64,000 nt of DNA from positions 1 through 64,000 of the forward strand of contig JBKBIP010000005.1 in the NCBI GenBank assembly GCA_046297495.1, written 5' to 3'. The notes under the pieces were generated by a model. The model worked only from the letters and a program-made list of their open reading frames with translations, was not told where the DNA came from and made no database searches. Positions 16,663 to 24,281 of this stretch are shown one piece after another (within the stretch, counting starts at the first letter, position 1; each line of letters begins with the position of its first letter). Made by a program: the position numbers and the translations under genes. The DNA comes from JBKBIP01 sp046297495 (GTDB lineage Bacteria > Planctomycetota > Planctomycetia > Gemmatales > Gemmataceae).

Positions 16663-17202
16663 CTAAATAGTCGGTGTCGAGGGCCGGTCGGCGAGGAATG
16701 CCGCGCGATCGATGCCATACACCAGCACTTCATACCCCATCACTTCGGTCTGGCCTTCCAACTTCTCCCCCAAGCGCTCGGCGACGCGGATGGAATTGAG
16801 GTTAGCGACGCGGATCAAGCTGATGGCATGGGACCAACCCAAGGTGGTGAAAGCGTGCCGCAGAGAGGCCCGCGCCGCCTCGGTGGCGTAGCCTTGTCCC
16901 CAATAGTCGCGCCGCAGGGTCCAGCCGACCTCCGGGCTGGGCCAGGTTTCCGGGTAATAGCAACCGACCCGTCCGACGAAGCGGCCCGTGGCGTTTTCCA
17001 CCACGGCCCACATGCCAAAGCCACGCAGCTGCCAATGGCCGACCATCATGGCCAGGTGCCGCCAGGCTTCCAACCGCGACATGGGTTTGCCATCCCCCAG
17101 GTAGCGCATGATTTCCGGGTCGGCGCACATGCGGGCGTAGTCGTCGATGTCCGTTTGTCGTAACATGCGCCATGTCAAGCGTTCGGTATGCAGTGTCACC
17201 AT
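16663..17202 (-). CDS. GNAT acetyltransferase, RimJ/RimL type
   Basis: Protein of 179 residues. It opens with LHTERLTWRMLRQTDIDDYA, the usual RimJ-like beginning. The acetyl-CoA site is WTLRRDYWGQGYATEAARA, with R-x-x-W-G-Q-G-Y-A matching the pyrophosphate loop, and LNSIRVAERLG follows as the C-terminal motif. It should transfer an acetyl group to an N-terminal or side-chain amine; the substrate is unknown. It is divergent from the fhcC-like gene, whose start is only 20 bp away, so the two probably share a promoter region. Confidence 0.85.
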   Translation of the reverse strand: MVTLHTERLTWRMLRQTDIDDYARMCADPEIMRYLGDGKPMSRLEAWRHLAMMVGHWQLRGFGMWAVVENATGRFVGRVGCYYPETWPSPEVGWTLRRDYWGQGYATEAARASLRHAFTTLGWSHAISLIRVANLNSIRVAERLGEKLEGQTEVMGYEVLVYGIDRAAFLADRPSTPTI

Positions 17203-17221
17203 CGTTCACCTTGGGATTATC

Positions 17222-18040
17222 ATGCTAACCTTGAAATATCGCGGCACGACCACCGTTCCCGTCGAGGCGGAATGTATCACTCCCGATCAACTGGCTGGTA
17301 AATCGCTGGCGGAGATCGCGGCCTTGCCGGTGCAGCATGGCAATGCTTCCGTGCCGTTGGGGGAGTTCTTCACGGTCGCGGGGGATGCCAGCGACCATGA
17401 CCTTGTTATCGAAGGGGATTGCGGCCGGGTCAAGTGGATTGGCGCCGGCATGAAGCAGGGGCGCGTCACCATTCACGGCCCCGTCGGCATGCATCTGGGT
17501 TCGGAGATGCGCGGCGGCGAGATTATCGTTCACGGCCCCGCCGGCGATTGGGTCGGCGGCGAGATGCGCGGCGGGCGGATTCATGTGCATGGCGACGCCG
17601 GGCATCTCGTTGGGGCAGCCTATCGCGGCAGCCGGCACGGCATGCGCGGCGGCGTCCTCCTGATCGACGGCCACGCCGGCAACGAGGTCGGCGGCACCAT
17701 GCGCCGCGGCCTCATCGTCATTGGCGGCAACAGCGGCGATTTCACCGGCGTGTCCCTCATCGCTGGCAGCATCTTTGTCTTTGGTCGCCCCGGTATCCGT
17801 CCCGGCGCCGGCATGAAACGGGGCACCCTCGCTTTCTTCGGCCCCCTGCCGCCGCTCTTGCCCAGCTTTCGTTATGCTTGCACCTATCAACCCGTCTTCA
17901 TGCGGCTGTATCTCCGCCAGCTGCGGGCGTGGGGTTTTCCACTGCCCGACACCATCGACGCTGGCGGCTACCGCCGCTACAGCGGCGATTTGGTGGCGCT
18001 GGGCAAAGGGGAAGTGTTGCATTGGCAGGAGCGGAAATAG
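17222..18040 (+). CDS. fhcC: Formylmethanofuran dehydrogenase subunit C-like protein
   Basis: Protein of 272 residues made largely of a right-handed beta-helix built from repeated G-x-x-M-x-x-G-x-I-x-V-x-G units (GAGMKQGRVTIHGPVGMHLG, GSEMRGGEIIVHGPAGDWVG, and so on). A C-terminal tail carries PLLPSFRYACTYQPVFMRLY and GEVLHWQ. This combination matches the C subunit of the formyltransferase/hydrolase complex (Fhc) of methylotrophs and planctomycetes, part of the tetrahydromethanopterin-linked C1 pathway; the same fold occurs in glutamate synthase. No other fhc or H4MPT gene is present in this window, so it is an orphan here. ATG 17222 is chosen for its family-like start (LTLKYRGTTTVPVEAE). Confidence 0.8.
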   Translation: MLTLKYRGTTTVPVEAECITPDQLAGKSLAEIAALPVQHGNASVPLGEFFTVAGDASDHDLVIEGDCGRVKWIGAGMKQGRVTIHGPVGMHLGSEMRGGEIIVHGPAGDWVGGEMRGGRIHVHGDAGHLVGAAYRGSRHGMRGGVLLIDGHAGNEVGGTMRRGLIVIGGNSGDFTGVSLIAGSIFVFGRPGIRPGAGMKRGTLAFFGPLPPLLPSFRYACTYQPVFMRLYLRQLRAWGFPLPDTIDAGGYRRYSGDLVALGKGEVLHWQERK

Positions 18041-18054
18041 AAGGGAGAGCAAAC

Positions 18055-18137
18055 GAATGGCTCACAGATTTTCCGCCCGGATGAACCCAGAAACAATGGG
18101 ATAGTGACAACCGGGCATCTAAAATCCGTGAGCCATT
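18055..18137. repeat. Long hairpin between convergent fhcC-like and tsf genes
   Basis: GAATGGCTCAC (18055-18065) pairs with GTGAGCCATTC (18128-18138), continued by GATTTT/AAAATC and an inner GCCCGG/CCGGGC. It could end transcription from both sides or be a dispersed palindromic element. There is no long T-run. Confidence 0.6.
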
Positions 18138-18153
18138 CCTCGGCGCCGCGGCG

Positions 18154-18990
18154 TTAACTGACTTCGCCAACCTTGAAGCGGACAAACTGGGCCACTTTCA
18201 AACCGACGCCTTGCAACAGGGCGGCGACGGTCTTGGAATCGTCCTTGACGAACGGTTGTTCCTCCAGGACGTTCTCAGCGAACCAGGTCTTCATCTTGCC
18301 TTCGGCGATTTTCTCGACGATGTTGGCGGGTTTGCCGGTGGCGGCGGCTTGGGCCTTGGCGATCTCGGTTTCCTTGCTGACGATATCGGCGGGGACATCG
18401 GCGCGCCGGGCGGCCACCGGGTTCTTGGCCGTGATGTGCATGCACACATCGCGTAAAAGTTGCGGCTCGGCTTGGTCCCCTTCCACGCGCAGCAACACGC
18501 CGATACTGCCATCATGATGACAATAACTGCCCAGCAAGCCTTGCAAGCGGGCCAGCCGCGCGACCTTCATGTTCTCGCGGATCAAACCGATGACATCCTC
18601 GATACGTTCGGCCACGGTGCGTTGCGGATCAGCGACCAGCGGCTGGGCCAGCAATTCCTCGACGGTCGCGGCCCCTTTGAGAGCGACTTGCTTGGCGATG
18701 TCGTTGGCCAGCTCGATGAACTGATCGCTTTTGGCCACCGGCGCGCTTTCGCAGCGCACCTCCACCAAGGCCCCCACTTGTTGATCCAGGTCGATATAGG
18801 CGGCGATGCGTCCCTCGGCGGTTTCGCGCGCCCCTTTCTTGTCGGCCACGTCCTTGCCGCGCTTGCGGAGAATTTCGACCGCCTTTTCCATGTCGCCGTT
18901 GGCCTCGACGAGAGCAGCCTTGCAGTCCATCATGGGCTGGTTGGTGCGGTCGCGCAAGGTTTTGACATCCACAGCGGAAATGGTGCTCAT
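18154..18990 (-). CDS. tsf: Translation elongation factor Ts
   Basis: Nucleotide exchange factor for EF-Tu, 278 residues. The N-terminal UBA-like domain carries the family signature VKTLRDRTNQPMMDCKAALV and the AVEILRKRG segment; the core has two dimerisation-type subdomains (GALVEVRCESAPVAKSDQF, then LRDVCMHITAKNP), and the C-terminal VKDDSKTVAALL is typical. It follows rpsB by 48 bp on the same strand, the near-universal rpsB-tsf order, and should be transcribed from the promoter upstream of rpsB. pyrH, often next, is absent; the convergent fhcC-like gene follows instead. Confidence 0.97.
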   Translation of the reverse strand: MSTISAVDVKTLRDRTNQPMMDCKAALVEANGDMEKAVEILRKRGKDVADKKGARETAEGRIAAYIDLDQQVGALVEVRCESAPVAKSDQFIELANDIAKQVALKGAATVEELLAQPLVADPQRTVAERIEDVIGLIRENMKVARLARLQGLLGSYCHHDGSIGVLLRVEGDQAEPQLLRDVCMHITAKNPVAARRADVPADIVSKETEIAKAQAAATGKPANIVEKIAEGKMKTWFAENVLEEQPFVKDDSKTVAALLQGVGLKVAQFVRFKVGEVS

Positions 18991-19038
18991 GCTTGGTCCT
19001 TTTCAGTGCGATCCGAAGTCACGGAAACGGTGTGTTCC

Positions 19039-19938
19039 TCATTCAATGACAGTTGAGGCGGGTCGCGGGTTCGCCGCGGGCGGATTGGTGCCATTGCCCC
19101 CCGCCGCCACTGGTTGCGGTTGCGGTCGCGGCCGGATCGCGGTCTGCTGATCCGCTGGCAGCGCCGCCCGCCCTTCCAACACCGCGTCGGCCAGTTTGGA
19201 CATAATCAATTCAATGGAGCGAATACTATCATCGTTTCCAGGAATGGGCAAATCCACGGTGTCGGGATCGCTGTCGGTGTCGATCAAGGCCACGGTGGCA
19301 ATCCCCATGCGCTGGGCTTCCTTGACGGCGATGTGCTCGCGCTTCGGATCGACGATGATCAGGGCGTCGGGCAAGCGGTTCATCTCGCGGATGCCCTGCA
19401 AGTTGCGCGTGATCTTGGTGAGTTCCCGATTGAGGGTGGCCACCATCTTCTTGCTGTAGGTGCGGATCGGCGCGGTATCTGGCGCCTTGCTCAGCTCCAG
19501 CTTACCTGCTTCGTTGAGCATGCCGTTCATGTGCGCGCGCACGTCGATCTTGCTGGGATTTTCACCTGCGGGCAGCCACAGACCTTCGAGTTCTTGCAAG
19601 CGCCGCAGCCGGTCGCGGATGGTGCGGTAGTTGGTCAGGGTCCCCCCCAGCCAACGCTCGCTGACATACGGCATCCCGCACCGGGCCGCCTCGCGCTCGA
19701 TGATGTCCTTGGCTTGACGCTTGGTGCCCACGAACAGCACCAAGTTCCCCTTACTGGTCAGCTGCGACAAATAGCGATAGGCCCGCAACAGACCGCGCAC
19801 GGTTTCTCGCAAGTCGATAATGTGAATGAGGTTGCGCTTGCCGTAGATGTAGGGCCGCATCTTCGGGTTCCAGCGGCTGGCCCTGTGTCCATAATGAACA
19901 CCGGCTTCGATCAAGTCCTTTACTTGGACAATGGCCAC
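19039..19938 (-). CDS. rpsB: 30S ribosomal protein S2
   Basis: Protein of 299 residues with the S2 fold: VKDLIEAGVHYGHRASRWNP at the start, IIDLRETVRGL, VLFVGTKRQAKDIIE, RWLGGTLTNYRTI, and PDALIIVDPKREHIAVKEAQ with VALIDTDSDP. GTG at 19938 is chosen because GGAGGG lies eight bases upstream and the protein then begins (V)AIVQVKDLIEAG; the open frame extends 22 codons further without an S2 match. The C-terminal 45 residues are a proline/alanine/glutamine-rich extension beyond bacterial S2. The leader contains a 24-bp perfect inverted repeat and, further up, a sigma-70-like promoter carried on a dispersed repeat. Confidence 0.95.
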   Translation of the reverse strand: MAIVQVKDLIEAGVHYGHRASRWNPKMRPYIYGKRNLIHIIDLRETVRGLLRAYRYLSQLTSKGNLVLFVGTKRQAKDIIEREAARCGMPYVSERWLGGTLTNYRTIRDRLRRLQELEGLWLPAGENPSKIDVRAHMNGMLNEAGKLELSKAPDTAPIRTYSKKMVATLNRELTKITRNLQGIREMNRLPDALIIVDPKREHIAVKEAQRMGIATVALIDTDSDPDTVDLPIPGNDDSIRSIELIMSKLADAVLEGRAALPADQQTAIRPRPQPQPVAAGGNGTNPPAANPRPASTVIE

Positions 19939-20096
19939 AAACTGCCCTCCTGCCCCCAGTTGGGTGAAACGAAGAAAATAACCATACCCGCACGAAACAA
20001 CCATTGTCTCGTGCCCTCATTGTAGAACTTCTCCGTCACGAGTGAAGAGGTTCATCGTAGCACGCTCCCCCACCGGCGTCAAAGGGGATTTGCGCC

Positions 20097-20187
20097 AAAA
20101 AAGGGGACGCGACTCGTATTTGCTTGACGGGGAGCGGATCGTGGCGTTATCTGACAACCAACGAATACGAGTCGCGTCCCCTTTTTT
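20097..20187. repeat. Perfect 24-bp inverted repeat with 43-nt loop in the rpsB leader
   Basis: AAAAAAGGGGACGCGACTCG plus TATT (20097-20120) is exactly complementary to 20164-20187. The strings around GGGGACGCGACTCGTATT resemble palindromes seen with REP-associated (Y1) transposases. No transposase is nearby. The hairpin would form in the mRNA leader between the promoter at 20254-20282 and rpsB. Confidence 0.85.
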
Positions 20188-20194
20188 TCCCCGG

Positions 20195-20345
20195 ATAAGG
20201 GGGGGTGGGGTGGAATGGAACAATGAAAGGAAGGGAATTTTTCATCTTTGCATAGTATACTTAAGTTCACTTATGCAGTCAACGGGAATGTATGCGTGGA
20301 AGTGAATTTTTTTTCGTTCCGAGGCCGTGGGCTGCCCCCCAAGCA
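20195..20345 (-). repeat. Dispersed promoter-bearing repeat, copy A
   Basis: About 150 bp aligning on the reverse strand with 43090-43255. Shared blocks are GCAGCCC(A/G)CGGCC, CGGAACGA plus an A-run, GTGAAC(T/C)TAAGTATACTATG and CCTTCCTTTCATTGTTCCAT followed by TCCACCCCACCCCCCC. Each copy sits upstream of a gene in the same relative orientation. Confidence 0.85.
20254..20282 (-). promoter_or_regulatory. Sigma-70-like promoter toward rpsB-tsf
   Basis: On the reverse strand, TTGACT (20277-20282) and TATACT (20254-20259) are separated by exactly 17 bp. Transcription would start near 20247, giving a leader of about 310 nt before rpsB that contains the 24-bp inverted repeat. The same element occurs in copy B at 43164-43192. 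Confidence 0.7.
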
Positions 20346-20368
20346 TTTGCGGGCGCCAGTCCTTGACC

Positions 20369-21622
20369 TCAGGAGATTGCCACGTTTGATAGGGGGCTGA
20401 GGCTGGATGCCTGCGCGGAAACCACCGGCAACCACACCAGCGCCGTCGTGCCATGCGGCGTCACCGGTTGCCAGCGTAGTCCGCCGTGATGGGCGCACAA
20501 GAGGCGATAGACCAAGGCCAGCCCCAAGCCGCGATGGCGGGGCTTGGTGGACCAAAACGGCTCAATGCCGCCGCTGGGGGTCTCGGCACTCCAGCCGGGG
20601 CCGGTGTCGGTGATGGTCACTTGCACATGCGGGCCAGGGTGGGGATTGCCCAGCGCTTCCAGGCACGCCTGCGGTGTCAGCTCCACCAAGCCGGCCTCGA
20701 CCGTGATGGCGCCCCCCTCCTCCAAGGCCTCGTGGGCATTGTCGAGTAAGTGACACAACACCAGACGCAACGGTTCGGCGTCGATGGCCACTGGGGGCAA
20801 GTGAGCCGATACTGCGACGTGCAAGCGCGTCTTGGCGTCGAGTAGGGGACGCAAACGGGCTTCCGCCTCGGCCAGCAGGCGCGACAGCGGCGCCGTCCCC
20901 GTTTGCGCGCTACTCATTCGGCCAAACAGGTGCAATTGCTGCGTCAGCTGATTGCCGAGACGGGCGGCCTCGAACACCTCGGCCACGTATTGATAAGCAA
21001 GCGCTTCGGGATCGAGCTGGGTTAACGTCAGCTCGGAGAAGCCGAGGATGCCGGTGAGGATGTTGTCGAAGGCGTGGGCCAGCCGGCTGGCCATGACGCC
21101 CGCATCGTGCAGGCGCTGTTGCAGTTGGACTTGATCCACGCCGCCGCCGGGCCACTGTCGCGCCGCGCGGCGGATGCGTTCCGTCAGAACATTCCCTGCC
21201 AACGTCCAACCGGCGGCATCCGCCGCGCTCCAAACGCGCTCGCCGCTGGCTTCGAGCCAAAGCCAAGCCTGCATCCCACTCGGCAAGGGGATGGTGGTGA
21301 TTAAACAGCTGGCGCCGCCGTGGGCATGGGCTGACACTGCCCCCCGTTCCGAGCGCAGCCGCTGTGTCAAGGCGTCGGGGTTGGGCCACGGCCAGGAATC
21401 CAGCTGCGGCGACGAAGGGGAATGGTGCATGACCAGAACCGGCCCGCGCGACTGCGCCAGGCCCACGCCGGTGGCCTCGAAACAGCGCTGCAGGTCCCGC
21501 AGAATGTCGGGCAGGAGCGGTCCGGCGGCGTCTGCCGTCGCCATCAAGCCATGCAGGTAGTCCAGGACGGCCCGCGTTCGTTCCGTGGTGTTTATTGCCT
21601 TCCGTTCATCCATTCCCGCCAC
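20369..21622 (-). CDS. Soluble sensor histidine kinase
   Basis: Protein of 417 residues without membrane segments. The N-terminal about 155 residues look like a GAF-type sensor (LLPDILRDLQRCFEATGVGL, then ASCLITTIPLPSGMQAWLWL). A HisKA-type helix holds the candidate phospho-acceptor H183 in RLAHAFDNILTGILGFSEL. The HATPase_c domain has the N box (LLDNAHEALEEGG), G1 (ITDTGPGW) and a GLGLALVYRLL G2 box with HHGGLRW. No response regulator lies beside it, so its partner is unknown. It is upstream of rpsB on the same strand but separated by about 430 bp and a dedicated promoter. A possible own promoter is TTGACT (21834-21839) with TACAGT (21810-21815), 18-bp spacer, reverse strand. Confidence 0.85.
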   Translation of the reverse strand: MAGMDERKAINTTERTRAVLDYLHGLMATADAAGPLLPDILRDLQRCFEATGVGLAQSRGPVLVMHHSPSSPQLDSWPWPNPDALTQRLRSERGAVSAHAHGGASCLITTIPLPSGMQAWLWLEASGERVWSAADAAGWTLAGNVLTERIRRAARQWPGGGVDQVQLQQRLHDAGVMASRLAHAFDNILTGILGFSELTLTQLDPEALAYQYVAEVFEAARLGNQLTQQLHLFGRMSSAQTGTAPLSRLLAEAEARLRPLLDAKTRLHVAVSAHLPPVAIDAEPLRLVLCHLLDNAHEALEEGGAITVEAGLVELTPQACLEALGNPHPGPHVQVTITDTGPGWSAETPSGGIEPFWSTKPRHRGLGLALVYRLLCAHHGGLRWQPVTPHGTTALVWLPVVSAQASSLSPLSNVAIS

Positions 21623-21934
21623 TCGAAATTGAAGTTTTTGGCTAATGGCGCGAAGTAATTGCCCCTCGAACCCGATACCACTGCCCCCGATTCAGCCAGA
21701 CGCTCGACGAACGTTCCGCGCGGCAAGATCAGGACCGCTACGGGAACCCAACCCAGTTGGGGTAGCGCGCGGGGGTATTTGCCGGAGTAATATCTTCCTA
21801 TACATCGCCACTGTACGGTATAGGGGAGCAGGAAGTCAATTGGGGAAGCGCGGGAAAGGACCAAGAACGTTGGCTCCGGCGCCCAGGCCCATGCCAGGAT
21901 CATGGCGCCGCTGTGCCCGGTCCTCGTTTATCTC
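21623..21934. other. Intergenic region upstream of the histidine kinase
   Basis: No gene recognised. It holds the recurring string TTGCCGGAGTAATA (21779-21792) next to an ACCCAACCCAGTTGGGGTAG palindrome and the candidate kinase promoter described above. Confidence 0.4.
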
Positions 21935-22240
21935 TCACCCTGGCAGCGCTTCGATCTGGGTGTGCTCGTCGATGGCAATGCTGCTGAGTTCGCCGTTGTC
22001 CTTGGTGAAATGGACTTGCGGGATGATAATGTCATCCTCGGCAGGGCGGTGCGTGGCCAAGCCGGTGGCCAGGTAGCTGAGCGAGCGGAAGGTGCCGGTC
22101 ACGGTGGTGGTCCAGGTTTTCTGACCGACGCGCACGCGCTGGGTGAGGCGCAGCCGTTGTCCTGGTTTCAGGTTGGGCAGCAGCGCCATCAGGGCCGGCG
22201 CCAACGGGCGCGTGGCGGAAGTCAACGGCAGTGAGGTCAT
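21935..22240 (-). CDS. Conserved-looking small protein coupled to ilvN
   Basis: Protein of 101 residues, not recognised. Predicted to be mostly beta: GQRLRLTQRVRVGQKTWTTT, VTGTFRSLSYLATGLATHRP, EDDIIIPQVHFTKDNGELSS and IAIDEHTQIEALPG. The sequence looks like a small beta-barrel domain. Its ATG overlaps the ilvN stop by four bases (ATGA), so translation is coupled. The link to branched-chain amino acid synthesis is positional only. Confidence 0.65.
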   Translation of the reverse strand: MTSLPLTSATRPLAPALMALLPNLKPGQRLRLTQRVRVGQKTWTTTVTGTFRSLSYLATGLATHRPAEDDIIIPQVHFTKDNGELSSIAIDEHTQIEALPG

Positions 22241-22734
22241 AGTACGTCTCCTTGGCCGCGCGAGCCGCGCACCAAGGCGATCCGGCCCGTTCGCGCCAGC
22301 TCCAGAATTTCGTAGGGGCGCATCAAGTCGATGAAGGCTTCGATCTTGCGTTCCGTGCCGGAAATCTCGATCATCAAATCGCTGGGACTGACATCCACCA
22401 CGCGCGCGCGGAACATCTCGACCAGCAACACGATTTCCATGCGCTGGGCGGGGCTGGCTTTGACCTTGATCAACATTAAATCGCGCTCGACGAAGTCCTC
22501 GCTGCTGATGTCCTGGACCTTGACCACGGTGACGATCTTGTCGAGCTGCTTGCGGACTTGCTCCAACTCGGCGTCATCGCCATGCACCACGAAGGTCATG
22601 CGCGACAGGTTCGGGTCTTCCGTCTCGCCGACGGCCAAGCTATCGATGTTGAAGCCGCGCGAGGCCAACATCCCCGAAACATGGGCCAACACCCCCGGCT
22701 GATTCTGCACCAGCGCCGACAACACATGTCGCAT
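22237..22734 (-). CDS. ilvN: Acetolactate synthase small (regulatory) subunit
   Basis: Regulatory subunit of acetohydroxyacid synthase, the first step of valine, leucine and isoleucine synthesis; it binds valine and activates the IlvB/IlvG subunit. Protein of 165 residues. The N-terminal ACT domain (RHVLSALVQNQPGVLAHVSG, then GFNIDSLAVGETEDPNLSRM) is followed by the C-terminal ALS_ss_C domain (DLMLIKVKASPAQR, DLMIEISGTERKIEAFIDL, RPYEILELARTGRIAL). The start at 22734 gives the family beginning; a longer frame to 22788 is unlikely. The catalytic subunit is not in this window, unlike the common ilvB-ilvN pairing. Confidence 0.95.
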   Translation of the reverse strand: MRHVLSALVQNQPGVLAHVSGMLASRGFNIDSLAVGETEDPNLSRMTFVVHGDDAELEQVRKQLDKIVTVVKVQDISSEDFVERDLMLIKVKASPAQRMEIVLLVEMFRARVVDVSPSDLMIEISGTERKIEAFIDLMRPYEILELARTGRIALVRGSRGQGDVL

Positions 22735-22960
22735 CGATATCGATTCTCCCTTGGCTTCATCGGTTCCCGCGCGGCACCCCTTTTCCACGCGCGTCCCTCT
22801 TTGATCTTAGGAATCGCGCCGTTCTCCCGCAACGGGGGAAATCCAGCACGCCGAAATGCCGAAGAGGCGGGAAAGAAACGCCGACAAATGGGCAGCGTCA
22901 TCATTTCATGAAGCCCAATCCTCTTGCTACCTCCGCGCGCCGTTCCATAAAACAACACCC

Positions 22961-24070
22961 ATGAACACACCACCCCATACCGTTCATGTGAACTTGCGTG
23001 AACGCTCCTATGATATTGTCATCACCAGCGGCGCTTTGGCCGGCGTGGGGACGTTGGCCCGGCAGCGGAGCGGGGGGCAGTTGGCAGTGATTGTCACCGA
23101 TGGCAACGCCCGGCCCCATGCCGAGAGCGTGGCGGCGGCGTTGGCGGCGGTGGGGTTTCGCGCGCCGGTTATCTGCCGGCCAGCGGGGGAGGAACAAAAG
23201 TGTCTGGAGGTAGCCAGTCATTTGTACGATGAATTGGCCGCGCTGGCCGCCGACCGCAAGACGCTGATAGTGGCCGTGGGGGGCGGCGTCATGGGGGACT
23301 TGGCCGGCTTCGTCGCCGCCACCTTTAATCGCGGCTTGCCCTTGCTGATGGTGCCAACCACCCTGCTAGCGATGGTCGATAGCTCGGTGGGGGGGAAAGT
23401 AGGGATCAATCATCCGCGTGGCAAGAATCTGATCGGGGCATTTCATCAGCCGGTCGGCGTCTGGATCGACACCAACGTTTTGCGAACCCTGCCGGATCGA
23501 GAATACCGCAGCGGTTTGGCCGAGGTAGTCAAATATGGTGTCATCCTGGACGCGGCCTTTTTCGCCTATCTCGAAACGCACGCCGAGGCCATCTTGCAAC
23601 GTCAAGCAGATGTCGTGCGGCATATCGTGGCCCGCTGCTGCCGGCTCAAGGCGGACGTGGTCGAGCAGGATGAACGGGAAGAAACCGGCCTGCGGGCCAT
23701 CTTGAACTATGGCCACACTTTCGCCCATGCCTTCGAGCACGTCGCGGGCTATGGTCAGTGGTTGCACGGCGAAGCCGTGGCGGCGGGGATGATCCGCGCC
23801 AGCCGCCTGGCCGAGCGCCGCGGCCTCATCGACGCCGACTTGACCCAACGCCAGCTCCAGCTGCTCCAGCGCTTCGCCCTGCCGACCCGCCCGGAACCTG
23901 CCTGGTCCATCCCTGACATGCTCACTTCCATGCGCGGCGACAAGAAAGCACTGGCTGGCCGTCTGCGCTTCATCCTGCCGCGCCGCCTGGGGGAAGTCGC
24001 CCTCTTTGACGATGTACCGGAGGAGGACGTCCGCGCGGTGTTGCAGAGCAGTGATGAGGAGTCTGATTGA
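22961..24070 (+). CDS. aroB: 3-dehydroquinate synthase
   Basis: Second step of the shikimate pathway, converting DAHP to 3-dehydroquinate with NAD and a divalent metal. Protein of 369 residues, the family length. Signatures are GGGVMGDLAGFVAATFNRGL (NAD site), PTTLLAMVDSSVGGKVGINH, KNLIGAFHQP, the metal ligands in EVVKYG, ILNYGHTFAHAFE and HGEAVAAGM, and DKKALAGRLRFILP. ATG 22961 gives NTPPHTVHVNLRERSYDIVI. It is divergent from ilvN across about 225 bp. Confidence 0.97.
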   Translation: MNTPPHTVHVNLRERSYDIVITSGALAGVGTLARQRSGGQLAVIVTDGNARPHAESVAAALAAVGFRAPVICRPAGEEQKCLEVASHLYDELAALAADRKTLIVAVGGGVMGDLAGFVAATFNRGLPLLMVPTTLLAMVDSSVGGKVGINHPRGKNLIGAFHQPVGVWIDTNVLRTLPDREYRSGLAEVVKYGVILDAAFFAYLETHAEAILQRQADVVRHIVARCCRLKADVVEQDEREETGLRAILNYGHTFAHAFEHVAGYGQWLHGEAVAAGMIRASRLAERRGLIDADLTQRQLQLLQRFALPTRPEPAWSIPDMLTSMRGDKKALAGRLRFILPRRLGEVALFDDVPEEDVRAVLQSSDEESD

Positions 24071-24281
24071 ATAGCTTTTCTGGCGCGCGGCGCCGATTTG
24101 GATTCGGGATGAAGCGTTTCGCAGGGGGTGAGCGCGGGCGCGAACCATCGAATCCTTCTTCCCTACTTCCTCTCTCTCGCCATAGCCAACCGCCCGCCGG
24201 CATTGTACAGTGGACCATAAACCACGGTTCGAGATGCTCGCCGGTGGCTCGCACGCTCAACGGCATTTTGAGGTTCGCAGC

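Noticed and set aside
21592..21903. 103-codon reverse frame just ahead of the histidine kinase
   Set aside because: It overlaps the kinase start, crosses a palindrome and candidate promoter, and the translation has no recognisable feature.
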